From: Cryptomeria japonica
Taxonomy: Eukaryota > Streptophyta > Pinopsida > Cupressales > Cupressaceae
Length of the DNA stretch: 64,000 bases
Assembly (NCBI RefSeq): GCF_030272615.1
Contig: NC_081407.1
Location: 101,043,897 to 101,107,896 of the forward strand
Direction of reading: 5' to 3'
Made by a program: the position numbers and the translations under genes. Below, piece by piece: positions 32,905-42,943 of this stretch (position 1 is the first letter of the stretch; each line of letters starts with the position of its first letter). A model generated the notes under the pieces. The model was not told where the DNA came from. It made no database searches and was given only the letters and a program-made list of their open reading frames with translations.

Positions 32905-33830
32905 TTGAATAGCAATGATAAGACATGCTTAATTACACATATTGATGAAAGTTGGTTATGGCATAAGAGACGTTGTCATGTGAATTTTGATTTCATTATA
33001 AAGATAAGTTCAACTAAGGTTGTAAGGGCTTTACCTAAGATTGTTAAACCTCATAATCTGGTATGTAAGGAATGTCAAATGGGAAAGCATGTTAGAACAA
33101 CTTTTAAGAGTATTTTTGAGAAATCTAATAATGTTCTTGATTTAATTCATATTAACTTGTGTGGTTCAGCAAGAACAAGAAGTCTACAGGGAGATAGATA
33201 CTTTATGCTAATTATTGATGATTATTCTAGAATGTGTTGGGTTACTTTTCTTAGGGAGAAATCAGAAGCTTTTGGAAAATTCAATTTATTCAAGGCAATG
33301 GTAGAGAATGAAACTAGTAAGAAAATCAAATGTTTGAGATCAGATCAAGGAGGAGAATTTACATCTAAGGGGTTTAATACATTCTATGAAGTGAATGGAA
33401 TCAAAAGACAACTATCAGCGCCTCAGACACCTCACTAGAATGGAATTATGGAAAGGAAGAACAAAACTATTCTGGATGCAGCTAGAAGCATGATATTGGA
33501 AGCAAATCTACCTCATGTGTACTAGAGAGAAGCAGTGAATACAACGGTTTACACTTTCAACAGAGTTCACATCAAAGGTGAAACTGGTAAGACCCATTAT
33601 GAACTATGGTTTGGTAATACTCCTACTCTTAAATACTTTAGAATATTTGGAAGAAAATGTTATATTAGGAGAGATGAGTATGTTGGTAATTTTGATCCTA
33701 GAAGTAATGAAGGAATATTTCTTGGTTATTCATCTAAGAGCAAGGCACATAGATGTTTTAATAAAAGATTGTAGAAGATTATTGAGAGTGCTAATGTGAA
33801 GATAGATGAACACTTTAGAGGAAATTCAAG
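32905..33830 (+). pseudogene. TE8 GAG-pre-integrase and integrase
   Basis: The frame 32905-33438 (177 codons) has DESWLWHKRRCHVNFDFI, CKECQMGKHVRTTF, RYFMLIIDDYSRMCWVTFLR, CLRSDQGGEFTSKGF and RQLSAPQTPH before a TAG. It resumes with ERKNKTILDAARSM, a stop near 33522, YTFNRVHIKGETGKTHYELW and GIFLGYSSKSKAHRCFNKRL to 33774. The first catalytic Asp position reads HINLCGS (Asp to Asn). The HHCC-type fingers and later Asp/Glu region look normal. Confidence 0.92.
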
Positions 33831-35030
33831 GTCTGTAGATTCTGAACCAATATAGAGTGCACCGATACAGAATGTGGATCTAGTCACACCGACATCATGA
33901 GAGAATTCCACAGTGACTAAAGAACAACAACAAGTGAATAAACCCAAGTATGTAAGACTGAATCACTCTGAAAGTCAGATAATTGGGAATAAGTATCAAG
34001 GTGTTATGACAAGAGGAAGACTACCAAATGAAGAGGTATGTTTAATTTCTCAAATTGAATCAACATCTATTATTGGGGCATGTGAAGATGAACATTGGAT
34101 TAAAGCAATGGAAGATGAATTAGAACCAATTGAAAAGAACAATACATGGACATTAGTTCCCCAGCCTAAAGACAAAAATGTAATTGGAAATAAATGGGTA
34201 TTTAGAAATAAACTTAATAAATATGGTAAGGTAATCAGAAACAAAGAATGATTAGTGTGTAAATGATATTCATAGAAAGAGGGAATTGACTACAATGAAA
34301 CCTTTGCATCGGTAGCTAGAATTGAGGCAGCCAGATTATTTCTTGTATTTGCAGCTCATAAGAACTACAAAGTATATCAAATGGATGTAAAATGTGCATT
34401 TCTGAATGGTGATCTTGAAGAGGGAGTTTACATTGAACAACCTGATGGATTTTCATTCACAAATAATGAAGATGTGGTTTTCAGATTAAGGAAAGCTTTG
34501 TATGGATTGAAGCAAGCTCCTAGAGCTTGGTATGCTAGATTGGACAAATAGATTTTGAAGCTAGGTTACACTAAAGGTATGCTGACAACAACTTATATTT
34601 CAAAGTGACTAATGATGACATCTTGGGTATTGAATTTTTTGTTGATGATATCATTTTTGGAGGAGAAGATGGATTGTGTAAAGACTTTGCTAATAAGATG
34701 CAGGAAGAATTTGAAATGTCTATGATTGGGGAGATACAATTCTTTTTAGGATTGCAGATTTCACAGACTGATAAAGGTATATTCATATGTCAAATAAAAT
34801 ACTTGAAGGAATTACTAAAGAAATTTGGTGTGGAAAATTCTAAACTAGTAAGTACTCCTATGACTACAACTGATAAATTGACATTGAAGGATGATTCAAC
34901 TTCTGTTAATCTGACAAAATATAAATCTATGATTGGAGGTTTATTGTATTTGACACAAACAAGACCTGATATAATGAATGCATTATGTATTATTTCAAGA
35001 TCTCAGAGCAATCCTTAAAAAGTCATGAAT
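33831..35030 (+). pseudogene. TE8 reverse transcriptase
   Basis: The RT start at 34090-34250 (HWIKAMEDELEPIEKNNTW, NVIGNKWVFRNKLNKYGK) is followed by stops near 34249 and 34264, then [40 protein letters not shown] and [17 protein letters not shown] before a TAG near 34549. A frameshift near 34580 leads to the frame 34605-35018 with FVDDIIFGGED (FVDD at 34638-34649), EFEMSMIGEIQFFLGLQI, GIFICQIKYLKELLKKFGVE and GGLLYLTQTRPDIMNALCI. Confidence 0.92.
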
Positions 35031-35581
35031 TGGCAGTAAAAAGGATTTTTTTGGTATCTACAAGGCACAACAAATCTTGGTTTATGGTATCCTAAGATAA
35101 AAATTTTGATTTATGTGCATACACTGATGCAAATTGGGTAGGAGATGTAGATGAAAGAAAGAGAACCATTGGCAGAGCACTCTTTCTTGGTAGAAGATTG
35201 CTTTCATGGTTAAGCAAGAAACATAGTTGTACATCATTATCAACAACAAAATTAGAATATGTTGCAGCAACAACTAATTGTACTCAGGTATTATGGATTA
35301 AGCAAATGTTGAAGGAAATAAAGGTAAAATGCAAAGAACCTATAATCATTTATTGTGATAATTCAACAACAATTGACATATCAAAGAATCGAGTATTACA
35401 ATCTAAGTCTAAACATGTTTCTATCAAATATAATTTTTTGAAAGAGAATGTTGAAGCAAAAGAAGTAAGATTGGTTAATGTGAATACTAAAGAGCAAATT
35501 GCAAAAATCTTTACTAAGCCTTTGCCTAAGGAAACTTTTGAATATCTCAGAGACCAGCTTGGGGTAATCCCTCATTGGTAG
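35031..35581 (+). pseudogene. TE8 RNase H
   Basis: After a short broken stretch (AYTDANWVGDVDERKRT... near 35120-35165, which keeps the first Asp), the frame 35198-35581 encodes LSWLSKKHSCTSLSTTKLEY, LWIKQMLKEIKVKCKEPI, IYCDNSTTIDISKN and KHVSIKYNFLKENVEAKEV, ending ..IAKIFTKPLPKETFEYLRDQ, the normal C terminus of copia pol. Confidence 0.9.
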
Positions 35582-35959
35582 AGACTTAGATAGTTGAAGA
35601 TTGGCATCAAACCGACAGAAATTAACAAAGAAACCTTTTTCCGGCTTTGATGGAGGAGAGCTACTTCTCAGGGGGAGTAGTTGGTTATATGAGTTGGTTG
35701 TGTTCTCTGATATTTGTATTGCTTTGGCATTTGATGTCAAAGGGGGAGAGATATTTATAGAAAAAATTTGTATTTAGGAAACATTATCCTAGGAAGAGAG
35801 ATTATTCATTGGGGGAGAGATATATACTCTCTATATTTTGGTTTTGATTTATGGTATTGATCTATTCTGGAGATTGTTGGTTTTTGGTTTTTGGCATTCT
35901 ATTTTTTGCACTTAGATGTTTTTCCATCTAGTGTTTCCATCAATGCTAAAGGGGGAGAT
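35582..35959 (+). other. TE8 3' untranslated region and polypurine tract
   Basis: Non-coding, with four AGGGGGAG-type purine runs (near 35669, 35741, 35811, 35949). The last, AAAGGGGGAGAT (35948-35959), directly precedes the LTR. Confidence 0.75.
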
Positions 35960-37022
35960 TGTTGGTATTATGGATGTGTTGCATTAGTTTTGTCATTGAT
36001 GTCAGCACTTATCCTTTTGGAGATCTATGGTTATGTTGAACCGACATATTGTGTTCACCGGCAAGTTTAGTGACTTATGCACAATCACCATTATATTGTT
36101 CACTAACACTGATGATGACTTGTTATCATCTGGAGATCACTTGGATATGTTGTAGACATGGTTTGGATACTTGGTTTTGGTGTTTTGGTTATTGGTCTAA
36201 TCAGGTTGACATATTTGTTGTTACCAGCAAATTGGTCTAGGTTATGGACCAGTATGCATTATCTATTCTAGATCAGCACAACACATTATGGAGGTGATTT
36301 ATTGATTGGATATTGTTATAATTGTATTGAGCCGACATGATGCATCACATCTTGACTTTTTTGTAATTGATTTAATTATAATATTCTTAGTGAGATGACC
36401 TACACATTTGGTCTTAGGTTTTGGTATATATGTAAGATCTAATTTATGAGATGACATGTGATGGTATATGGTATGTCAGGTTATGGTATTGTAGCATGGT
36501 ATATGCGAATATTGAAGATCATATGAGAAGACCATAGAGAAGGTTCAAGGAAGGTTTGAAGGTGATTATCAGAGCTTAATCGGTACTGAATCTAGCATTG
36601 GAGATGTTATTAGTGCAATACATTATTCTAGGATTTAGCCATCCTACTCTGGTCATTATGACTCCCATTTGAGCAGTATGCTCTAGGCGGTTGGCCTTTC
36701 TGCATGTGCAGACCCCATTTGTATACACATACTATCTATAGTAGTATCATCTGATTGTGGGTAAGGTTTCCCATCATGGTTTTTCCCCTTACAGGGTTTC
36801 CATGAAAAAATATCTGTGTTATGAGTTGTGGATGTTGTTTCTCTTTCTGTTTTATGCATTAAGTTTCACCGGTATTAATATTAACTGCTAATTTGTCAAC
36901 TAGCATTAAGTTTGGTTTACTAGTATTAAGTATTATGTTTGATTAAGTTATATTTTTGTTGAAATTAATAGACAACTGATTCAACCCCCCCCCCCCTCTT
37001 AGTTGCCTCCCATGTCCTAACA
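35960..37022 (+). repeat. TE8 3' LTR
   Basis: A 1063-bp LTR from TGTTGGTATTATGG to ...GTCCTAACA, with a TATA-like TATATATG near 36424, an AAGGTTTCCCATCATGG and TTTTCCCCTTACAGGG block, and a run of about 14 C at 36976-36989 before CTCTTAGTTG. It is homologous to TE2. Confidence 0.92.
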
Positions 37023-37027
37023 CTTAA
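37023..37027 (+). repeat. TE8 target site duplication, right copy (CTTAA)
   Basis: Exact copy of 30773-30777. Confidence 0.88.
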
Positions 37028-37868
37028 AACTACCCATACGCTGACACCTGTGACAAAACATAATCATAATTTGTAACTAAACATTGGTAGAAACAAAAGT
37101 ACTTGAGTCATGCCATTATCATCTTGATGTCTTCAATTAGATTATGAGATGATTCATTCTATCCTACACAACATTTACCTTCCTGGTTTGGAAACTAGAT
37201 CTTGGCAAGAACTAAAATCACCCCCAAACTAGAGGAAGATGTCCAACCTTTATGCCCAAGATCAAAGAAAGTGGAAGGAGAAGCTTATAGGGAGACATAA
37301 TATGTTGGGGAGGGGCTACAAAGATGACTAGTTGATGTTCCCCACTCAAACAAATCCTTCTTTCATTCCCCTTTGGGATACTTTATCAAACCCCTTGCCA
37401 AATAGTGGCAGAGTGCAAGTAGAGGGTGTATCATGAGTGGCATTTTTTTATAAGAAATGGCTTTCACACCCCCTCTAACAATCCTTTGAAATTTCACAAC
37501 CCCTCTGACAATAAGAAAACTCACACGAGAGAACATAACAATCTGGTATCAACAAGAACATAACAACTGCATGCATGATACTACTCAAACATCACCTTCT
37601 TCAGTGATGAAAAACCTCTCTTCAAAAAGAAAAGAGGCTTCTTTTCTCTTCTACCAACTAAACTACCACCTTATTATATTTATAATCAAAATCAATTCAC
37701 TTAGCGGTATTTGTTCATGCAAAAACAATCTTCCTAAATGCTCGCTTCTATCTATTCACCATGCCAGCTGTGAACTTGGGAAATCATGCATGTCAGACCC
37801 AAGACACCGTCGAATTCCATCTTTTTCACAAGGAAAATCAATCCATTGCTTTTCTGTCAATATTCACC
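37028..37868. other. Spacer, no gene seen
   Basis: Non-coding DNA between TE8 and TE9. The longest open frame (37571-37873, 100 codons) has no recognisable motif and runs into the TE9 LTR, so I do not call it. This may be original target DNA of TE8 and TE9. Confidence 0.4.
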
Positions 37869-39090
37869 TATAAAGTGGAAAATTGGATCCTAGTGACTCC
37901 CCACCTAGGAGAGAGAAAGAAAGCCACTAGGATGATTTTCACTTGGGAGGAAATTTACATTCAAAAGAGGGGTTGACTTCACTAGATCCAAATCCAAGGG
38001 AAACAAGGATGCGAATTCTGAGTGGATTGCAAGTGGTTGGAGTACGATTTACCCTCTTTTGTAAATGAGAAAGTTGACTTGTTGACTATATGGAAAAGAG
38101 ATAAAATGAGTGAAACAAGGTGCTACCAGTTCGAGATTGCATTGTAACTTCGGATTTGAGCTAATTAGACTGATACAAATCTGCCCTACAGATTTGGAGA
38201 AAAGTCATCCGGACCATGGCAAGAATGTACATGGTCTGCCACAAAATCCGCAAAACAAAATGGGTTCTTCCATCTCTGCAAATGAAGCCCAAACCTGCAA
38301 TTACAATTGCACACCTACAACCTACACACAAAAAAGAGAGGGAGAGTGGTTGTGGATAGGGGTTTGCCTCAGTCAGACACTCGTTGAAGAATCAACCTTG
38401 AAAGAAAGTAATTGCAAATGCTTGAATGTAAGCAATGGAGATGTATACCTTGTAGATTTGCAACTTGTTGATGATGATTTCTTTGCTTCTTGAATGTAAC
38501 CACAAATGTTTTCCGAAATGGCATGTAACATGAAAAACTCCTAACACACATACATGCTTGCAAATGAATGTTGTAATGTTGCTGCAATGGATGAATGAAG
38601 AAGACTTGAATGCTTAAATGCTTGATCATGATCTTGAAATCTTATATCTTCTCCTTATGCTCCTTATCCCTTATCATTTGTCTATCCATTGTCCATTCAT
38701 CTTCCATCCATCCATGAATGAGTGTATTGAATTCCTTTTATACATGCCTTACGGATTAATTTTCAACCATCGAAGGACGACAAAGAGGATTTGCAAACTG
38801 CGAAGACAAATTGTGCATAGGAGATTGGACAGACCTAACATAGGGCCACCCTAAGGGGTGGGGAAAAGGGTGCGATGCCCCTATCCTAGGGATGATAGGG
38901 GCACCATGCTCCTATCTTGCCCTATTTTGGGGCTTGGACAAGGTCTAGAGTAGACATAGGACATGAAGGAGAAAGAGTAAAGGGGTGGAAATATAGAAAT
39001 AGGTCTCGGTTAGGGAAGGAGATGTTGTCACCAAGGTGAGGACCCAAAATGTGGTTAAAATTGCATGGGTCACAATTTTATGACACTACA
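37869..39090 (-). repeat. TE9: gypsy LTR related to TE5 and TE11
   Basis: About 1222 bp between TATAAAGTGGAAAATTGGATCC (the TGTAAAGCGGAAAATCG start of TE11 with a decayed TG) and ...TGACACTACA, followed by the inverted polypurine tract TTTAGCCCCCACTTTAG at 39091. It carries the hairpin GGACCATG/CATGGTC (38211-38237), the CTACACA(A/C)A-AAAGAGAG block, a minus-strand TATAAAAGG (about 38736-38745) and palindromes built on GATAGGGGC (38870-38920) in place of the GGACCAGGGC of TE11. Sequence is clearly diverged from TE5 and TE11. Confidence 0.8.
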
Positions 39091-39662
39091 TTTAGCCCCC
39101 ACTTTAGTAGGAGTATGGCTTACGCCACTACTGCTAGTAAAGTAGAAGAAAGAGAGAGATGAAGATGAGAGATGCAGAGAAATACCACAAGGAGTATAAG
39201 ACACCACTAATATTGAGGAGAAAAAAGGCCCCAATCTTAGGGTCTCAACTCATGCCAACATATGCAAGAGCACACAAACAAGGCACAAGACACGCAAAAC
39301 AAAGACAAAGCACAAAAAGAAACACGACAAGAACAAGACACAAGATGACAAAATAACTAGCCGAAGAGATCTCGAAATCAGATGTCTCAACAACTAATCA
39401 GGACACAAAGACAATTGACATCACATAAACTCAAGCAATCACAAAAAAGATCAAACATGAGATCATCCATGAATTACTAATAGTAAAACTATGAATTCAT
39501 GAGAGGAAGAAGAGAGAGATCATGAATACACACTTTGGTGATCCAAGAGAAGAAAAGCGAAGAAGAAAGAAACCATGGACATCTTGACCCTAAAACTAGG
39601 TGATCCATGGAGAGAAGGACATGGAAAATCTCGCCCCTAGAGCTTGTCTAGGTGATCCACGT

Positions 39663-39664
<2 letters not shown>

Positions 39665-39723
<59 letters not shown>
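39665..39723. repeat. (AG)n microsatellite
   Basis: Uninterrupted AG repeat of about 29 units. Confidence 0.97.
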
Positions 39724-39726
<3 letters not shown>

Positions 39727-39861
39727 GAGAACACCACTAATTCCACTCAACCTCATGTGTGTGTGTGTGCAAGTGAGGTTCAAAGTGCCTCATAGTAGTC
39801 TATGCTTGAGTACGTACAACCTATATAGAATGTATAGTACAAGTGTCAAGAAAGGTGTGAT

Positions 39862-40165
39862 ATCTTGATCTAAGAGACCATGCTTTGGTTCTGAGAATAA
39901 TCACCCCACATAAAAGAAAAGTGGCATCATCTCACTCTAAGAGACCATGCTTTGTTTCCAAGAATGACCCACTATACAAAAAGTGATGACATCTTTCTCT
40001 AAGAGGTTCCCCTCTGGTTCCAAGAATGTCTCACTGTACAAGACAAGAAGAAGTGAAGACATCTCGCTCTAAGAGACCATGCTCTGGTTCTGAGAATGAC
40101 CCACTATACAAAAAGTGATGACATCTTGCTCTAAGAGGTTTCTCTCTGGTTCCAAGAATGTCCCA
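39862..40165. repeat. Minisatellite, about 70-75 bp units in dimers
   Basis: Five units share (A/T)CT(T/C)(G/T)(C/A)TCTAAGAG(A/G) and TCTGGTTC(T/C)(G/A)AGAATG(A/T)C. Units with AGACCATGCT alternate in part with units having AGGTT(C/T)C(C/T)CT, suggesting duplication of dimers of about 140-150 bp. Confidence 0.75.
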
Positions 40166-40224
40166 TTGTTCAATGCATGAGAGAAGTATAGTACAAAGGA
40201 GCAGTGTGGGTGCCCCCCCCCCCC

Positions 40225-41528
40225 CCTAACATGTCAACATAGGTTAATGTTGATATCTTCGAGTAGAAAGTAAATTGAATTTATTACAAATCTACTACCA
40301 AAATACATGTTGAAAGTATTAATAGTGAGGTGTTGATTTCATAATTTAAATGTAAATTATTTGTTGATATGAGGGTAATAGAGGCTTTGCAAGGATTGTT
40401 TATAACATACTAGAAAGGCATTTTAAATTGAAAATTAATATTAAGCATTGAACTTTTACATTGAATGGTGTCAAAAATTACAAATGTGTGTGTTGGTATG
40501 AGTAGTACTAAATGTGGCATTTGAAAGGGGTTTTATTGAAAAGAGTTTCTAAAAAACCACTTTATACTAGTAATTTTGTTGAAAACTTCAAAGTAAAATC
40601 TTTGTTATTTTAGGAAAGGTTTGCGATGTGATGTAGGAGCACCAGTGTAGTTCTTATCGATTAGCAGTTTTCAGTGGAATTGCTTGGAGATCGTGGCATT
40701 TCTTCTTGTTTGAGAGTTTAGCATTGTGGATTTGGGTTTATTCCCTTGAGTTTGTGGTCTTTGTTGTGTTCAAGTTTTATGGCATTTGGATTTGATCTTG
40801 GTGACTTATCGATTCTGGTATTGGCCTGGTTGATATATTCTTACCGGTTAGTCTAGCAGTGTGTTGAACGAAGTTGGATCAGGTTGCGGTTGATCTCCAT
40901 GACTTGTAGATCATTGGAGATGTTGTTTTTGGCTTTGGCTGGTATTTCTAGAGGTCTACGCATCGTTCCATGATTTAAAGTCATTCTTAGTGATTTGAGC
41001 CGACATGTTACCATTAGCATGTTTCATGAACCAGTTGGTCTTTGGGCTGAATTGATTAAGTTATCATTATTTGCAGATGGTATAAATGGAAGTTGTGAAT
41101 CATTTGAGAAGATAAAAGTTAGAAGATAGAAGGTGGAGTTTAGAGATCGAGCGAAGATGTAGAACCAACCAAATTCTGGTCCAGTGGACTAAAGCTGAAA
41201 GGACTGAGGTCCGGATTAGGGTAGAACCAATAGACTGTTTCCAAAGGTTGATCTTATATGTGGATGATTTGTGGATCTTATATTTGTGTTGTAAGAATTG
41301 TTTGTATCCTGTACTACGATTTGTCCAAGAACTCTCATCAACTTGACAATTTTTCACTACACCCTTGATTCATCTCCCGAGGGGGCATCATCAATAGCGT
41401 TCAACAAATCTAGGGCATCATATCAACATTTCAACACAATAAATCATATAAACAAATTTTGACTGCATATCCAACAAATTTTCTTTGATTCAACATGTGC
41501 ACACATGTCACTTCAAAGACGGGCAAAA
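40225..41528. other. LTR-like remnant, unassigned
   Basis: No coding motif. The right half (40640-41340) has CCGACATG, GATCTCCATGACTTG and GGTATAAATGGAAG (TATA-like, 41077-41090), which resemble the U3/R organisation of SIRE-like LTRs, but no TG...CA ends or paired copy could be fixed. The last 130 bp before TE10 are unrelated. Confidence 0.35.
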
Positions 41529-42919
41529 TGTAGACGTATAAATCTAACCACTTTCCTAAGTGAATATTTAATATTCATTTTAACCCCATTCTTTCTATTA
41601 ATTAAATTTTATTGAATTAATTTCTTCATATTCATCTATTTGATTAAATGAATTACTCAATTTGTTTAATTAAGTTCACCTAAGCCTTTTCTAGCCTTTG
41701 ATTAAATAAATCACTTTATTTAATTAATTCCCCTTTCTCCCTTTTTAATTAAATTTACATTTAATTAAATTTATCCTTGCAAATAAATAAATCTAATTTA
41801 TTTATTTAAATCCCCCACTTGTATTTATGCAAGTTGCATTTATTTAGTTGAAATAAAGTAATTTTATTTTAATTAAAATCCTTTTCCCTCCACTTGCATT
41901 TTCCTACATCTCCCACTTGCCTCTTTATCCCCTTCCAGATTCTTCTAATCACTTCCAATTTAGCCTAATCCATCTCCTAAATATTGTCACAATCCTAAGA
42001 AAAGAGAAGTCACTTCTCAAAGCCTCCAAAGTCCTTGAAAACCATTAAAGGCTTTATGTCCTCAACAACTTAACCCTCAAAGTCTTCCAAACCATTTAAG
42101 GCTCTTACATAACCCTTAATGGTTAACTCAACCTTCTTGCATGATTAGATACTTTCTCTCTAACTCAACCCTCATCTAACCCAAAGGTCTCATCAAGAAT
42201 TCATGGCTTTAACCCAGGTTATCTCTTTAACCCTTGCATAAGAGTTTACCCCTTGGGTAAAAGCTTTATCCAATGGATAACCCTAACCTAACCTTAACCC
42301 TTACCTCCTAGGGTAACCTTCATGTCTTCTCAAGCATTTAATGCTTCTTTCATCTCCTTTCAAGCAACCTCTTGTTGATATTTGTGACCATTTTATTGGT
42401 GAGAATTGTAAACATAGATTGATTAACTTTCAATCTGGACCCTTGTGAAGATTATTCAATCTTGACCATCCATTGCCCTATTTTTCCTATAAATAGAGCT
42501 CGTATTCTCTCATTTGGATATAGAAGTCTAATTACTAAGCATTTAGAAGCATTCTAATATCATAGAATATCCATGTTAGACTAGTATATCATTGCTAGGA
42601 TAATTAGCTAATCTTATCATCATCTTTATGCTAGCTTAATCATCATAGATTTAATAGCATACATATCTAGGAATGTATTCATGCATAATAATCAAACATC
42701 ACTCGTTCTTGGAGTTGTCATTCTTAAGTCACTTTGCTCAGTGATGTGAAAGCAAATACATTGAGTTTAGGGATCCTGTGAGATAGAGAACAATGGGACA
42801 CCCCTTGGGAAGTTGATCTATTCCAATATAGTTCCTATAACTTGCACCAAGAGTCCCATTGGTGTGGGCCTTTTTGAATCAAACTTTTATGTTTCTGTCG
42901 CCCTCATTTCCCGCACACA
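41529..42919 (+). repeat. TE10 5' LTR
   Basis: About 1391 bp from TGTAGACGTATAAATC to ...CCGCACACA. The first 400 bp are rich in TTAATTAA-type repeats; the middle repeats CCCTTAAC/AACCCTAACC-like phrases (42130-42310). A TATA box lies at 42488-42495. The 3' LTR is not in the window, so ends are placed from TG/CA and the primer site. Confidence 0.75.
42488..42495 (+). promoter_or_regulatory. TE10 LTR TATA box
   Basis: TATAAATA in the context CCTATAAATAGAGCTCG is a near-perfect plant TATA box, 430 bp before the LTR end. Confidence 0.7.
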
Positions 42920-42943
42920 TTTTAGGCACCCACCATGGGGCCC
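42920..42943 (+). promoter_or_regulatory. TE10 primer binding site, decayed
   Basis: TTTTAGGCACCCACCATGGGG resembles TGGCGCCCACCGTGGGGC, which as I recall is complementary to the 3' end of plant tRNA-Lys(CUU). It differs by one inserted A and two G-to-A changes at CG sites. Confidence 0.65.

Larger units (their letters stand above)
30778..37022 (+). mobile_element. TE8: complete but defective SIRE-like Ty1/copia element
   Basis: A truncated 5' LTR (30778-~31466), Gag, protease, integrase, RT, RNase H, a polypurine tract and a full 3' LTR (35960-37022), bounded by CTTAA duplications. A deletion has removed the 3' third of the 5' LTR and the primer site. At least ten stops break pol. LTR identity is about 93 percent by eye. 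It could no longer be transcribed and copied as a normal element. Confidence 0.93.
39091..40224 (-). mobile_element. TE9 internal remnant with microsatellite and minisatellite
   Basis: It follows the inverted polypurine tract, so it is the 3' internal part of TE9. No coding. An (AG)n tract of about 29 units lies at 39665-39723, a (GT)n tract at 39757-39769, a minisatellite at 39862-40165 and a C-run at 40210-40223. The left 50 bp match TE5 and TE11; the rest does not. Confidence 0.6.

Noticed and set aside
37571-37873. A 100-codon ORF as a host gene
   Set aside because: No motif, no homologous copy, and it ends inside the TE9 LTR.
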